Shown here in pieces: positions 26,705-40,987 of a DNA stretch of 60,000 bases (position 1 is its first letter; each line of letters starts with the position of its first letter). The DNA is from Lingula anatina (Eukaryota > Brachiopoda > Lingulata > Lingulida > Lingulidae), in contig NW_019774025.1 of NCBI RefSeq assembly GCF_001039355.2, forward strand, positions 325,626-385,625. The letters run 5' to 3'. The notes below the pieces were generated by a model. That model saw only the letters and a program-made list of their open reading frames with translations, was not told the DNA's origin and made no database searches. The position numbers were made by a program, and so were the translations under genes.

Positions 26705-29700
26705 GACATACACACCCCTGTCAATAGTTTACATAATTTCTTATTACGCTACATTAAATACTGAATCTAGATGTATACCTGCTCTCCTCTTGGCTCCACT
26801 GCTTCAACCACCACATCTTCCTCCTCAATTATTTCATCAACATCCGAGCCTTCATCTGAATCAAAACGCAAAAATGTTATATATATCTGATATAGAAACA
26901 TCTTTATTGCAATTAAGAAATTAATCTACTTCTCATTCTTAAGTGTTACTGTGATACTTACCAATTTCCAAGAATCTCAGTTTGCAATCCTGAATCTTCT
27001 TGATCTCCCACAGGTCTCTAGGAACTGGTTCAAGTTTTTCTTCTTCAGACTGGAAGTTTAAAGAAATGATTATAACTCCTCTACACGAAGGCAAGAACAG
27101 AACTTAAATATAACAGTCTTGACAGGGTCAAACATTTCTCTCTTAGGAGCATTTCAGGGTACATTACTTTCCATACAAATTCAATAATTATACACTGCAC
27201 CTGTGTACAAAGATTGAGAGGCCAGCATGCACAAACAGGGGCGGACAGAGGTCATCTTCTGGGTCTTCCCACAAGATGGTCAGAATTTTTCAAATTACAT
27301 TGATGGACATTTAATTTTTTCTTTTGGAAGACGGTCAAAAATGAAGGATGGATCAACAAAGATAATTTGGAAGAATGTCAGAAAATATCTCTGGATATGC
27401 CCCTGACAAACATCCTCTCACTCACCTGTTGAGGTGTCAAGCCTGCAGCTACAGCTGAGAGTATCCTGACAGTTGCTGGGGAGATGTTGAATACAACATC
27501 TGTCACCATGACATCTATGTGATGACCCTTACCAAAGGGAGCTTTGCCATGTAAGGCCACGTCCATAGGACTCAAGATCTAAAATAACACAAAAATATTT
27601 ATGTGAAAAATGTTTGTCACCCTATTTAACAATAAGTGCAATTATCTAAAAGTCCTCACATCATCACAAAATTAAAATGTATCAAATGTCCCAAAATTTA
27701 TATTTGACAAACTGTAACGTAGCAAAAAAATATTTATAATCACTTCAGACATTTTGCAGCATTTTACTATACAAAAAAATTAACCTAGGATCCTAAGGAA
27801 ACAAGATGAATTTTATACAGTATTAGGTTATCTACATACAGGGATGAGGCTGCCATTTAATGAAAAAGTATGAATATATGGTGAGCGGTCTAGCAGGCCA
27901 CCTGGGCCAATGAAATTTATGGTTTCCAAAGAGTCGGAAATCCACAGATAGTCAGAAAAATCTCATCCCTGTAAATTGGCTCTGCTAGATAGCCTAGCTG
28001 AGAGTAGGGGCTGGAAGGGGAGGGGGGGGGGGAGAAGATGGCCCACCTGCTGCTTAGTGGAGGCTCTGAGCTCTTCAGCAAACTTGCACCTAAACAACTG
28101 CAGGCTCTTCACTGTTCCTTTCATCTGCTGCATCTCCGGATCTATCTGCATGCTGAACTCCACTTGGGTCTAGAAAATAATCAGATAAACTTATTAGGGC
28201 TCCACCTAGACTCGCATAATAGTAACCATGTTAAACCAGGTAAAAGGTCCATATACAAAATCATGATAAATCATAACCCAAGCCCATTAGAAGCAGCATC
28301 TTTGGAAAGAAATCTCCTGTATCCTCTTGAGATTTTGAACAAAATGTCTTCATTCATTATTTTTTCATTGCAAGATATTAGAATGACTGGAAAAAATGTA
28401 CATGGACAGATAATAATTTCTTTCAATATAGAAAGCCTTACAGTTTAAGCCTAGGCTATGAAATATTTAATAATAATAATACAAAAAGATGAAGATGTGG
28501 TAGGGAGGGAAGGAACTTATCTCACCCGAGCCTGTATTCAAATTGTATACTGTACTGCCATTGATACCCAAAATGTTTGTATCTGATTGGACCGATGTTT
28601 TTAATGGTTTTGATTTTTTTTTTCAAAGTGCTTTTGATTTTCCACCTACAAAACATCAAAGGTTATTCAAAATGTCATAATAGAAGTAGGCAACTCCATG
28701 GTTTTTATCAGATACAAGCATTTTTCTTTAAAATAGTTTGCTGCTTATAATTAAGGAGGGAGGGAGAATAATAAGTCTCAAATTTTGGACTGCAATGCTT
28801 TTTTTTCAATCAATCATTCTTGGCATGTGGAGAAGCTCCTATTTTTCACTAATCCAAACCAAAGCTGTGGAAAAATGTTTTGGGGTTAGATTAGAAATGA
28901 TTTAGTTAATTTTTCTATGCAATTCAGAATCAGATCCTTTAGCTGATCTAAATACTCTTGCTTCATTAAAAAATTATTCTTGTTTGATTTAAGATTTTTC
29001 TGCATCATTATCAATTGTAGTAGTAGTGCAAATGGATTAAGGTGGTATTCAGTGACAATAAGTCTTGAAAACAAAAGCAACACCTGCATATAAATCAAGT
29101 GACAAATATTAGTTACTGTATCTCTTATAAAAAATCCTATATTTACAACATCATTTGTTAATACTTAGACAACACAATCATTCTAATTATTTTTTCACAG
29201 CAAGATCACCACTGCTGTTTACCTCATCCTTAATCTGTAAAACAAATGAAAGGAAAACTAATTAAAATTTCTGACACGATGCCCAGGTCTAGCTATACCT
29301 TGTGTGTTATGTTACATAAATTCAGCATATTATCATTAGTTCATAGAAAATATCAGATAAAGATCTAGAACAGAGCATAACTAGAACAGAGCATAAATAT
29401 GATATAGATATGTTATACAATTTTAGGAATGACAAAGAGAGTGTATAGAGAGCTTTGTCAGAAATTCACAATAATCTTTTAACAAAAGTGGGGCACTTTT
29501 TCAGCAAGGACAGTAAATCATTTCAATTCATTTGATACATACATCTGGTAAGAAAAACTGATTTTTATATCTAACTTGTTCTTCTTGGTTAATGGTAAGT
29601 AAGGAAGGACAGATAAGCTACGGTAACCACTATTCTACCAGTGATTTGTCATACCTTCATGATGAGAGCATTGGTGTTGCTGTCCGAGGCATCTTCCACC

Positions 29701-32700
29701 AGGACAATCTCTGGGTTGTCCACTGTCATGGAGATGTTCATCTTACCCACTGGGGGCTGCTCCTGTACTGCCGGGGCTATTTACAAATTTCAATTTCAAA
29801 ATTTTGGTTCAACTTTGATTCATTGAATAAAAACAAAATCAATACAGGGGTTTAACTTTACTTCACTGATTCAAATTTTGAGACATGTCTCTACTGGTTA
29901 TAAATGATAAATTTAATCAATTTGTGTGTGCATATATGTACCATATAACATGTACTTTCAATGGTGGCTAAAGTTGACTGTTCATACATTGAGTCTGTTT
30001 GTTTGAACCTGTATACCTGTATGCTTCAAACTAACCACAGCACACATTTACCAAGGCTGAGACTACCAAATATGGCATGGGGTCCAGGGGGCCACTTGTT
30101 GGCCAAGGTTTTTTTTTTTTTTTTGCTCCCAAAAAGCGGGAAATCCACTAGTAATCAGAAAAATCTCATCCCTGGCCCCAGTTTCACAAAAAAGCTTAAG
30201 TCAGTTCCCTGGCTTAGTTGACTAGGATTTCCATGAGAGTCCTGTTACACTGCTCCTGACAGGGTACGATGTGCCCATGTGACCATGTAACCTTGGTAAT
30301 TAAGTGCTTAGCCAGGGAATCTGACTTAAGTTTGTTTGTGAAACCAGGACCTGATTTACCTTTTGGAGCCTCTCTACGAGCTGAGCCTGGTTTGGCTGGG
30401 GGTGCATCAGGAGTCTGCGGTAAACCTTTGACAAAGAAGTCTGCCAAAGACGATAAGTATTCCACACACAGGCACACATGCAAGTTGTTTAGACGTAGGT
30501 CCACTGAAAGTAACAGAATATAAATGAAAAAAATAAGAATTTTTTTTTTTTTTTTTTGTGAAAAAGAAATTCTGATTGCAACCTGTAGGCATCTTAATGG
30601 ATCTGAAAGACTATCCTCCTGTTTACATGATCTCTTTATAAAAAGTTTTTGAAATGAAAAGGAAATATAGTCAAAATCCTTCTAATTAATAAGAATGAAC
30701 TAATTCCAATCTGTCAGCAAACCCTGTCTATACCAGTATGTACTTACAGTTCTTGTTCTCACTGGCATCCTGAGAGAAGGTCATATCTATCAAGTGACCG
30801 GAGTCCACTGGGCCAGTGCTGGCCACGCGCTGGATCATCCTAAAATAGAGATCGTGCTTATAATTAGATTTTTATCAAAAAAGATAAGCATCATTTCAGT
30901 TTAAATGAGAAATTAATACATTTTAAACTATATAACTGTATCTGGTTCAGTTATCTTTACTTGGTGGCTAACTTTGCACATTATGTATATGAAGTTTTAG
31001 ATTTAGTATAAATCCACTAGTTTACTTGTTCAAAACTAGTAATTCAAATGTTGGCCTTTCTTAACAGCCTACAAACTCACTCCCTTAATTCAATTTTAAG
31101 GTTGCCAAAAACTTTAAAAACCACAATTTAAATGTACATGTTATCAAATTAAGACACCAAAAGGACTAGATTTTTTCAAACTAGAAAATTTTGACCCCAT
31201 TCAAGTCATAATATCAGACCTTGTTATAGCAGACTCTTTCTTAATCTCTCTCGTATCCTCCAGTACAATGTCTGCCAGGATGACACTGGCTGTCATGGAG
31301 TTATCCGTCATCATGTCTCCTTTCACTGCTATCGTCTGCAGCTCAAACCTCCCAAGAGCTGTGCTGGGTTGCCTCTTGCTTTCTCCATTTGACTACAAGG
31401 TAAAATTGATCAAATTTCAAATAATAGTTCCTTATTAGTGCATTTATCATACAGCCTTACTGGTACGTATCCTGGTGCCTTTTAGTTTGTCCAATTTTAG
31501 TCTGTTTGACTGATGAATCTACAGGTATAATACTCGTATAGCTGATAAAAATCTGCAAGGCTGTTCTTTCTTAATACTCCTGCCAAAGCTTGACTGGGCA
31601 ATTTAGAAGACACCAATTTAGTTAACTGGCTACATCAATTTAGTGCACACCTTAATTAAAGCATTATGTAGGTGACTTTTGTTGCATCAAAAGCTGTTAT
31701 GATCTATAATTATACCTACCAGACTGCTATCCCCTGTGTAGAGAGAGGCACATATGCTCTTCACTTCAAAGCCAAATTTGACCCTGGGTGTAACACTGGT
31801 TGCTGGTGTTCCTGGTACTGCAGCTGTTGTTGTTCCTGATGATGGTGCTTTTAAGGTAAAAAAAAACAGCTTATGTTTATTAAGACTATATTCAGATAAA
31901 GTACAAATACTGTTAATGCAGATTATAATTATAGGCTAATTGTGATAAGTAATTGAAGGTTGGTAAACAAAGTATTTACGTTAATTAAGAAGGCTGACCT
32001 CTTTAAATTTACATAAGAAATAATTTACTGCAATTGCTCTGTAAAACTAATTTCTATTTAAATTACTTTAAAAATTGAACAGTATTTACATATAGATTAC
32101 ATCAAAATGATTATCCATAGTGTGAAACAATTACTAAACACAAAGTGTAACAATTAACCTGCTTCCACTGCTTGAGCAGATGACTTTTCAATGGATTCTT
32201 CTTTGACTCCACCTCCGCCAGATGTCTGAGGGGAACCCTCTCCCAAGTTCTCTGTCAGCATACACATCACTACAGTGAAGTCTCCCTGGCTCATTCCAAC
32301 CTGAAAGAATAACCCAGGTGAGGAAATATGGAAAACAACAAAATAAGGAACACCTCAAAAATGCAACTGTGTATAAAAATGTAAAGGAGTAATTCATTAT
32401 ATTAATTAATCATACTTTTTATTTACAAAATAACCTAGTAAAGATCCCATACTTATTAAAGTTTTATTTGGCACTTTTTATATGACTTGTGGTGAAAACT
32501 TCCAAAAATGTATAAAATTGTTACTCATCAGTTATTCTGCATGTGGCCTATAGAAATATACTGACCTATACAAATAAACCAATATTTACTGAACATTAAA
32601 ACATATATATATATAATCAATTCTGTGAAACAAAGGCCTGAATGATCAATCCTTACACAGACAGCGTCCATCTGCCCCTGTATGGCCACCTCGGGAACGT

Positions 32701-35700
32701 CCTTGTACCAGGCAGGGGCCAAGTTCCTAGTTATGTCCAAGGCAATGGTCATTGGCTCCAGCATCAGGCACTCGGCCACCACATTCTCATCCTTCATGAT
32801 AACTCTGGGAATGGTATATGGCGCATATATAGCATTGTCTAATAGACAAATGTTCAAAAACTGATGAACAAATATCTCATTTGGTAGATATCCAAAAAAT
32901 CATCTCAGATGTAAATTTTAAATCTATGAAAGGAAGCCACTGGTATCTGTGTTCTGTTTTCAAGCAAGGTAAAGGGAAGTATGTGAAGAGACATACCAGT
33001 ACATCTATAGTAAATAAAATATTACGGTGATATCTTTAAAATGCTTACTTTTCATTTTAAAACGAACACATTTGAGTATTGTAGTACAGTAGAAGCAATG
33101 CAAAAGTGCTGGGAATATAAAATATAATTGTCGTCATACAACACAAACCTGCTGAGTTTTAAAGATGTCAACTGTATTTGCATGTTATCCAACACAGCTG
33201 GCATTCCCACTTCATTCTTCTTGTCTACCAACTTAAAGTCATTGGAAAGCTGCAAGAGTCCCAAATCTGCCACTAATGCATTATTGGATTTGGAACCTTG
33301 AGGAATAACAATGATAGGAGCCTTTAATTTGATGTCTAGCATCACTCTTGGTGCCTTCTCATACAAGTTTTGTGCTGCCTCTTTGGCTTGCTCCATAGCT
33401 GCTACACTGGCCTCTGCCATCTTTTCCTTGGCTGCCTGGAAACTGTCTAGAAATTTCTGGAAGAAGGTAAACATTCGAAGATTACTTTGATATTTGAGGC
33501 AGTCCAATATTCTAAAACACAAAAAAATGATAGGGAATCAATTCTTTGAGTTCCTATTTTTGGTTTCAAAAGAAACAAAAAATAAAAAAATACCAATAAT
33601 GAAAAGAAAAAATTGAGATTGCTCTACTGAATAAATTCAACAGGTGCCATTAAAATAAAGACATGGTGAATATGTGAAATCATATTTATTTGTGATTCTT
33701 CAGCTCCCTTCATTCTGCTTACCAGAAGATCATTGACATATCTCATGAGAAACACTGTTTTCACACAGCCAAGAGTGACACCTATCTTTGTGTCCACACA
33801 ACTCATGTCTGCATAACCCTCTCCCTCAGTGGCATTGTTGAATGCAACTATGTTCAGCTTCAGCACTTCAGTGTCTGTTGTTGATAAAATCTGGAAACAT
33901 TGGTTGAAGCTAGTTGGTAATCTGACAACAAAATAATGCCCATCTTGTTGTTTTTTTTTATTTCATGAAATAGGAATACTTGTATCAAACCATAAAGACG
34001 TTTTATCATTAAGTTTCATATAATAGTAAGATTTCAATATACTACCATATTACCTTAGGGTAAAAAGCATCTTTCATTGGATCAAAGACAATTAAATCTT
34101 TCAGAGATGCCTGAATTGCAGTCTGGTGTTTCTGTACTGTTACTCCTGCCTCAAGACCTAAGATGTATAACAGACCAATAAGAAATAAAATATGAAAAAA
34201 ATTTACCAAATTGGCATAGTTTGCAGGTAGTTTTGACTTGACTCAAAAATACTCAATTCTCATATCTGTTTAATACAACACAATTACCTATCTAATATAA
34301 AAAAATTGTTATTCTGATAGATATTATCAAAATATCCTTGTAACTTTCACATCACAAAATATCAATCAGAAATTATTGAATATTTCATAAATTTAAACAT
34401 ATTAGTTCACCTGGTCTCACACTCATTAGACTTTGTGTGACCCTGACCTTGCATATGGCCTTTACCTACCTTTAACCTTGACCTCGGTAAGGATCCTTTC
34501 ATCTGTACATATTCCCAGTGAGATGACATCCATCAAAGCATTCACCTGAACATCTATGACATCATACACTTTACGACGTCTAATGGGCACTGAAAAGAAT
34601 TCCACAAAATTATTGTGAGTCAACACATTTGAAAAGTTAAGATGAGATATGATGTAAATCCAAAAAAACTATACAAAAATACCCTCTGATATGTGTCCAA
34701 AATATTGATGAACATACCAAAACTTACAACAAACATAATGAATATACATACCGACAGTCTTTTGCTCTTCTTTTTGGTCTTGTTTTTCTTCTTCTTTCTT
34801 TTCCGGTTCAGGGACAGTCTTTGGTCCTGTGTCCAAGTCAAGCCCCTGTGCAAACTCCATAAGCTGCAGAAGTGCCGTCTCGTGGAGAAGCACTTCTAAT
34901 GCTGTGAAATTCACACTGATCTTCTGCTCTGTGTTGTTATATGTGGTCTTAAACTCTGGTCCAGTTTTGTCAGCCTGTAAAACATGAAAATTGTCAAAAA
35001 AATTAACCGCGTTTAAAGTTTTAAAAAGATTCTGATTTGACAAATTCTGTCTTGACTGTAAGTTTATTTTGAAAGGTTTTCAGGGACAGATGGGTCTTCC
35101 AGAAGACGGTCAGAATTTTTCAAATTTACATATTGAGGGGCAACAAATTTATCTGTCAGAAGATGGTCAAAAATCGAAGATGGATCAACAAAGATAACAA
35201 GTTGCATACCTTCACATACTCTACAGCCAGCAAGTTGAAGGCACTCTCCCCTGAGCCTGGTGTGTTTATGATGTTGATCAAAGGGCCCTGTTCTAAAGCT
35301 ACCATAAAAAGAAAAAGATATGATTATGGAGTCATCTGTACATAAAAGACACAATATTGATTACTAAAACTTCATTTGAAAAATAGAATAAATAAAATAA
35401 ATATTCTTATCTGCATACATTTTATATTGTAACCTCTTTCTTGTTCATCTATGCCACAGCAACCAATGTATCTTGAATTTAGCTAACTGCATTATGTATG
35501 TGCACATCCAGTGCTTTCTATATAATAAAACCACTGTGAATGTAAATTTTCACTGCTGATAAATACTTGGAAATCAAAGACAGCTAAATTCATTTAGATG
35601 TTTCTATGTTGGTATGGTACCATCTATAAGACAATTAAGTAATATTTAAAACTGTATAACAAAGGTAAATATTTAAAAAATACCTTCATAAAAATCTTTT

Positions 35701-38700
35701 CAATGACCCAACAACTTGATATCATTAACTCCTACCATCCCATCATCAACCATTACAGTGTCTTTGTGTTTGTGTGTGCATGTGTTTGAGAGTATATACA
35801 TGTTACTACCAGCCTTACCTTTAAACTTCCAACATTTCTAATATCCACAACTAAATTTACATTTTTTTTTTAACTTACCACCATTCATACACCTATCTTT
35901 TGCAAAATTGATGTTTAGTATAAATCTTAAGCTTAATAATCCTGGATCAAGCATCTCCAAGATAATTAACAATTTCACGAATGAGACCATTCAACAGCCA
36001 AACATACTTCAAACAAAACTGCAATCATGAACAGTAAGAAAGGGATACCATTAATTTCAAGGAACACCATAACATTCAATGTTTTAACATTGCAGCTTTA
36101 TAAGTGTCCAGCTCAGGAAAAAAAAAAACAAATGAACCAGTAAAAAGCACAGCGATATGAACGAGAAATGATTTAATACAGTCTTAATTTTTGGGTTTAA
36201 TAATGCTTGGTTACATCTTCTCATACATGCACTCTTAAAAACGTGACCAAATAAAATTCAACATTCATAAAATAAAAGCAAATGACATTGTTTTACCTGA
36301 GAAAATATCATTAAAAAACACTGACAAATTCAGGGAGTTAGAGGAGGAGATGAGATGGTTTAATCAAATGAAATTATCTACACTACCTTTGACAACTAGT
36401 TTATACAGAATAAAATAAAGATTCAGAGTTATTAAAGGTACATCTGTAACAGCCTTGTGACCAGATACCCATATGGCATTTAACATTCAATAACATAATA
36501 ACCACTGAGGCATCTACATAATACTACAGGCATTAAACAAGTATACCAATTTTGCCTAATATTTTAGTAGCATACCAAGCTCCTCTGTTTCATCATGATG
36601 TTCCTGGCTTGGGACTCTGTTTAGCACAGCGTCAGATACTGTGAAATGTTAAGTCATGCAAAATAGAAATAAGTCTTCAACAAATTCAAGAGCACCAGTG
36701 CAGATATATATTTCCACAAAGTCATATATCCAAAGCAATTGCATTTCTATAAAGATTAACTTAAAGAAAAAAGACTTCATGACATCACAAGCTGACTATC
36801 AGATTACAATCACTCCAAGGAGTTTGAAATCCTATTTTATTTGCAATTTGATAAATAATGTTGACAATCACTTTTTAGCTTTAACTAATTCTTATATGAA
36901 CAAAGCTTTTCATAGAAACAATTTTGTAAATGCTGAACTTTGTGGAAATATACAAATAAATGCCCTTTATGTACATGTAGATCAGAACTATAAAATGAAA
37001 TATGCTTTTAGTAAAAGAAAATTGTTTAACTAGGTTGTATGAAGACAACTAAATTGACTATTTAAATTACAGAAAAGTTACTTTTTAACTTAGGATATGT
37101 GACTTACTAAATTAAAACGAACTAAAAATTGCATTAAAGAGGAAATATGTGATAATTTAATAAATTAAAACAAAATGAAAAACTCAAATTTAGGAATAAA
37201 AAAGTAATCAAAATAAATAATATTTTAAGAGGTCAAAGAGTAAATGAAAAGCAATTCAAGCAGAGAGGACAAAGAAGAGATATTATGAATAAGAGATTAT
37301 AAAAATATAAAATAATTATTTAAAAAACATTCCTAGTAGTGTGAACTTTTCTCAGCTGATACAGTAGAAATTAAAAAGAAATCATGAAAAAACTTCAGAT
37401 AATTTAACTAGTTCAGTGAAAAGGTTAACTGTTAGGGTTAAAATAATATTCACAACTGCAACCGTGATTATATTTAAAAAAAACCATTAGCCCATGGCAT
37501 ACAGTGTATCATGGTTCTCTTCTACATGATTAAGATCACCTTGATGAAATAAGAGGATACAGGCCCGTACCCAGCAATATCAGAGGGGGGATTTGTTTTC
37601 TGAAAAAAGTGGACCTTTTACCATAAAATCCTCAAGTACATAGATCAAATTTTACCCAGAGTGGACCTTTTCCCAGCAAAAAGGGTGGTTCTTTCGAATC
37701 CCCCAAACCCCCCTGGCTACGGGCCTGGGATAAAACTGGAAAGTACCAAGAGGTTCTCAATTCATGCACAGTGCATGTGTTAAAAGCAGGGTTATCTGTC
37801 ATAGCAAAGCCTAAGATTCATTAATTACAGTAGCTTTGTCTGAAAAGACTAAACTGTGGCATCTGACCTCTACACGTGGTTCATGCTGTATAATTATATA
37901 TACTGTGGGTGAAAAAGCATCTATATATATATATATATGTGATATATGTATATAAGCTCCTATAAAGTACATAGAATAACAGAGCATTCTCATATTAGCA
38001 AGAACACTTTGAAGCAAGGCAGTTCTCAAAGAACAAAACTGACACAAGATTGGACTTGAATGCAAAAGAACGGGATTAACCAAATCTAGCTTTAATCCAA
38101 ACTAGATCTTCATCATTCTTTAAGCACACAAACTTTTTGTTTCCAAATATTTCAATTTTTAGTTTTGACAGAAAACAATATTTGTTTTCCTTGAAACTTT
38201 TTTTGGTTTAAATATCTTTATGAATTAATTTATTTTCTGTGGCTGCACTATAGATATTTCTTATTTCCAATTCAAGTTCATTTTTTAAAGCTAAAATGTA
38301 GAATTTTAGAATGTCGTTTAGGTTAATTCCCATTAGTGCATAAATGTCCAAATATTTTGCGGTGCTTTATTGTTGCATCATTTGATGCATTACCTTTGAG
38401 TTGCAGGTGCTGGACATAGACAGCTCCCAGATAAGCATTGACCATCATATCAAATGACCGCAATTTGACCTCTGTCCCAATTCTCTTGACCATCAGTTTC
38501 ATTAGTGGGACATTTTCATCCCCTTTCCTCTGGTATACCTTGAGAGCTATCTAGAACAGAAACAAACATAACACTTAACATTATGCCATTATGACAAAAT
38601 GATCAAAACAGAGCATAAATATCTTCTTCACACAGACATTTCACAGTCAGACATTTTATGTTCATAATTTATTTTAGAAGTATAACCCTAAATGACATAA

Positions 38701-40945
38701 AACACAGAATCAATATGTAATACACTAGGCCAAAATCATACAATGTAGCTCTAATTTGTATATCAGCTGATTTTATTTTGCCTTGATTTCTTAAAATGCA
38801 CAGCATCTTGGGGCTGTGGAACCTCAGAGTTGGGAACTTTTTTTCCCCACTGTATATGTAAATATATATTCTATTGGATATATATAAATAAAAAAAGTTC
38901 AATTCACCTCTTTAATTTCAAATGTGAGTTCCAGATCAGTCATGTTGACATACTCCTGACTTGTGGTGGATGTCTGTGTAGAGGGTTTTACCTTCTCCTC
39001 AGAACCCACTGGGATATCCTTTAGGGAGACCGACTGTTCAAATGGCAGTGGGGCACCAGACTCCTAGAATGATACATATTATCAATAGAAGTCCCAGCAT
39101 GCATTTGTGTGTTCGTCATGTTTTATCGCCCCCTATTAATTAACATTTATACTTCTTTGGCGCATTATTTAATTTCTTTGATTCTTTTTCACTGCCATTC
39201 AGTTAGAAGGGATACATACTTATCACACCTTTTTCTTCTTCCCTTATCTTCCTAATTAACATATTCAGATGTTTTCTTCTCCATCCATCTCATTCTTCTT
39301 CAAAACGTGTTCACTCACAAACTTATCTATTTTCAATCACTTATTCATAACACAACACTCACAAGAACAAGTACATAAATGTATTACAAAAAACAATCCA
39401 TTAACCTTCCTACCCACCGATCCACTCACCTGCACCTTGGAAACTCACACACGCACCCACTCACCAAGAATTCCTCTGGTTCCTCCAGGGCAGGCGGGGA
39501 CTCAGGCAGTGGAATGCTGGTAGCAAGCCGCACTATCTGCTGCAGGCGGTAGTCAGACATATTCAGGCTCAATATAGGCAGCTCCCCTTTCACTTTCATT
39601 CTGAGAAAAGAAATGTAGCATAAAATATGTAGCCAATTTTTTTTCCCTTAAACCGGAGTTTTATGCTTTTGCTTTTATATTTATAGGTGGCATGACATTT
39701 GATTTTTGCAATTTTTTTTTGTTAAATTTTTTCAATAAAATTTTTTTTCCAACATTACTTTTTAAGCAACATCAAACTGATTCAATTTTTTTTCCAATTC
39801 TCCTGTCGCACACTTACTTCGGCATTCGAACATCATCTACCATACTCTTGTACAGTGCGACATTCAGACCCATTGGCTTAAGTATATGTAATCCACTTGT
39901 TTTCAGTTTCCTTGCTGCATTCCAATCTTCGCCTAATTAAAAAAAAATGTCATTAAGCTCTCATCATGAATGGAAATGATGAATAACAGATATCAAAATA
40001 TATCCTTGTCAATCTCCATACAAAAAAATATTAAAGAAAAAGAATAGATATTTCTTGTCAAGTAGGTGGAATACAGACTTTAATCCGTTCTACATGAAAT
40101 AAAAATGAAAATATCAAATTATGTATAATGCACAGAAATTGAATAACATTCATTCTCTCTACTGTCAAGTGAAAACAAAAACGTTTAAGATCAACTATTT
40201 TTGGATAAAGAATTTTTTTCTAAATAGATATAGTCAACTTACCTGGCTCAGCAAACAGGAGCTGTACACTTTCCAGTGAGATATTGAATTGATCGTAAGC
40301 TTTATTCATCATTTCCTCCATTGAGGATGTCTAAAACAATAGGTGAAAATGCTAAAATAATCTTGGTTAGTTTTAAACTTGGAACCATTAGTAGGCCCAA
40401 GCTTTTAACAAAGCATACTTGATAATGATAAATATGAATAATTCTTACATTTAGCAACTGACCGACACTGCAGTCTCAACCTGAGATCTTTCATTAGGTA
40501 AATGTCCTGGATGGACTGCTCACCTGATCTTATGCAAGTTCCAGTATCAGAGTTATTCATATTTATCATTCTTATTCTACTGGATGACTAACAATATTTA
40601 AAAATCAGTCAAAAATTAAATATCTTCAAGAGTGGCTCAAATTCATATTCATATTTATCATTCTTAGTCTACTGGATGACTACCATTATTTAAAAATCAG
40701 TTACCTGACCAAAAATTAAATATCTTCAAGAGTGGCCCATATACAAGCTATAGTTTATATAAAAGTAGAGATGTATATGCTGCCACTGTCTTACCTTAGC
40801 TACGAGTGTTTCTGTCTGCTTTTCACTGGCAATCTTCAAGTGCCCCATGTCAAGCACCAGCAAGTGGGCATCACTGAAAAACACAAGTCTAATTTATCCT
40901 ATTTTTCAATGCAATGTGATAATAATAATGATAATAATAATAATA

Positions 40946-40987
<42 letters not shown>

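Larger units (their letters stand above)
35299..38393. other. Two large introns around the 63-nt exon
   Basis: 35299-36575 and 36639-38393. Apart from the MITE at 37560-37727 and a TA run near 37920, nothing is recognised. A 125-codon plus-strand open frame at 36656-37033 has AT-driven composition and no family signature. Confidence 0.65.

Noticed and set aside
26414-26713. Tyr/His-rich peptide upstream of [11 protein letters not shown]
   Set aside because: The repeat-coded part is the GAT/AAT microsatellite in the intron; the exon starts at 26539 after a CAG acceptor.
28038-28448. 136-codon plus-strand open frame
   Set aside because: Antisense shadow of VPS13A exon 28047-28169 extended into intron.
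32804-32842. Upstream acceptor (TCTATTAG) for exon 32657-32804
   Set aside because: Gives the wrong phase with the preceding exon; CCATTCCCAG gives the family reading LKLSRVIM.
36656-37033. 125-codon plus-strand open frame
   Set aside because: Rich in Asn, Ile and Lys as expected from AT-rich intron sequence; no motif, no splice context, inside a large VPS13A intron.
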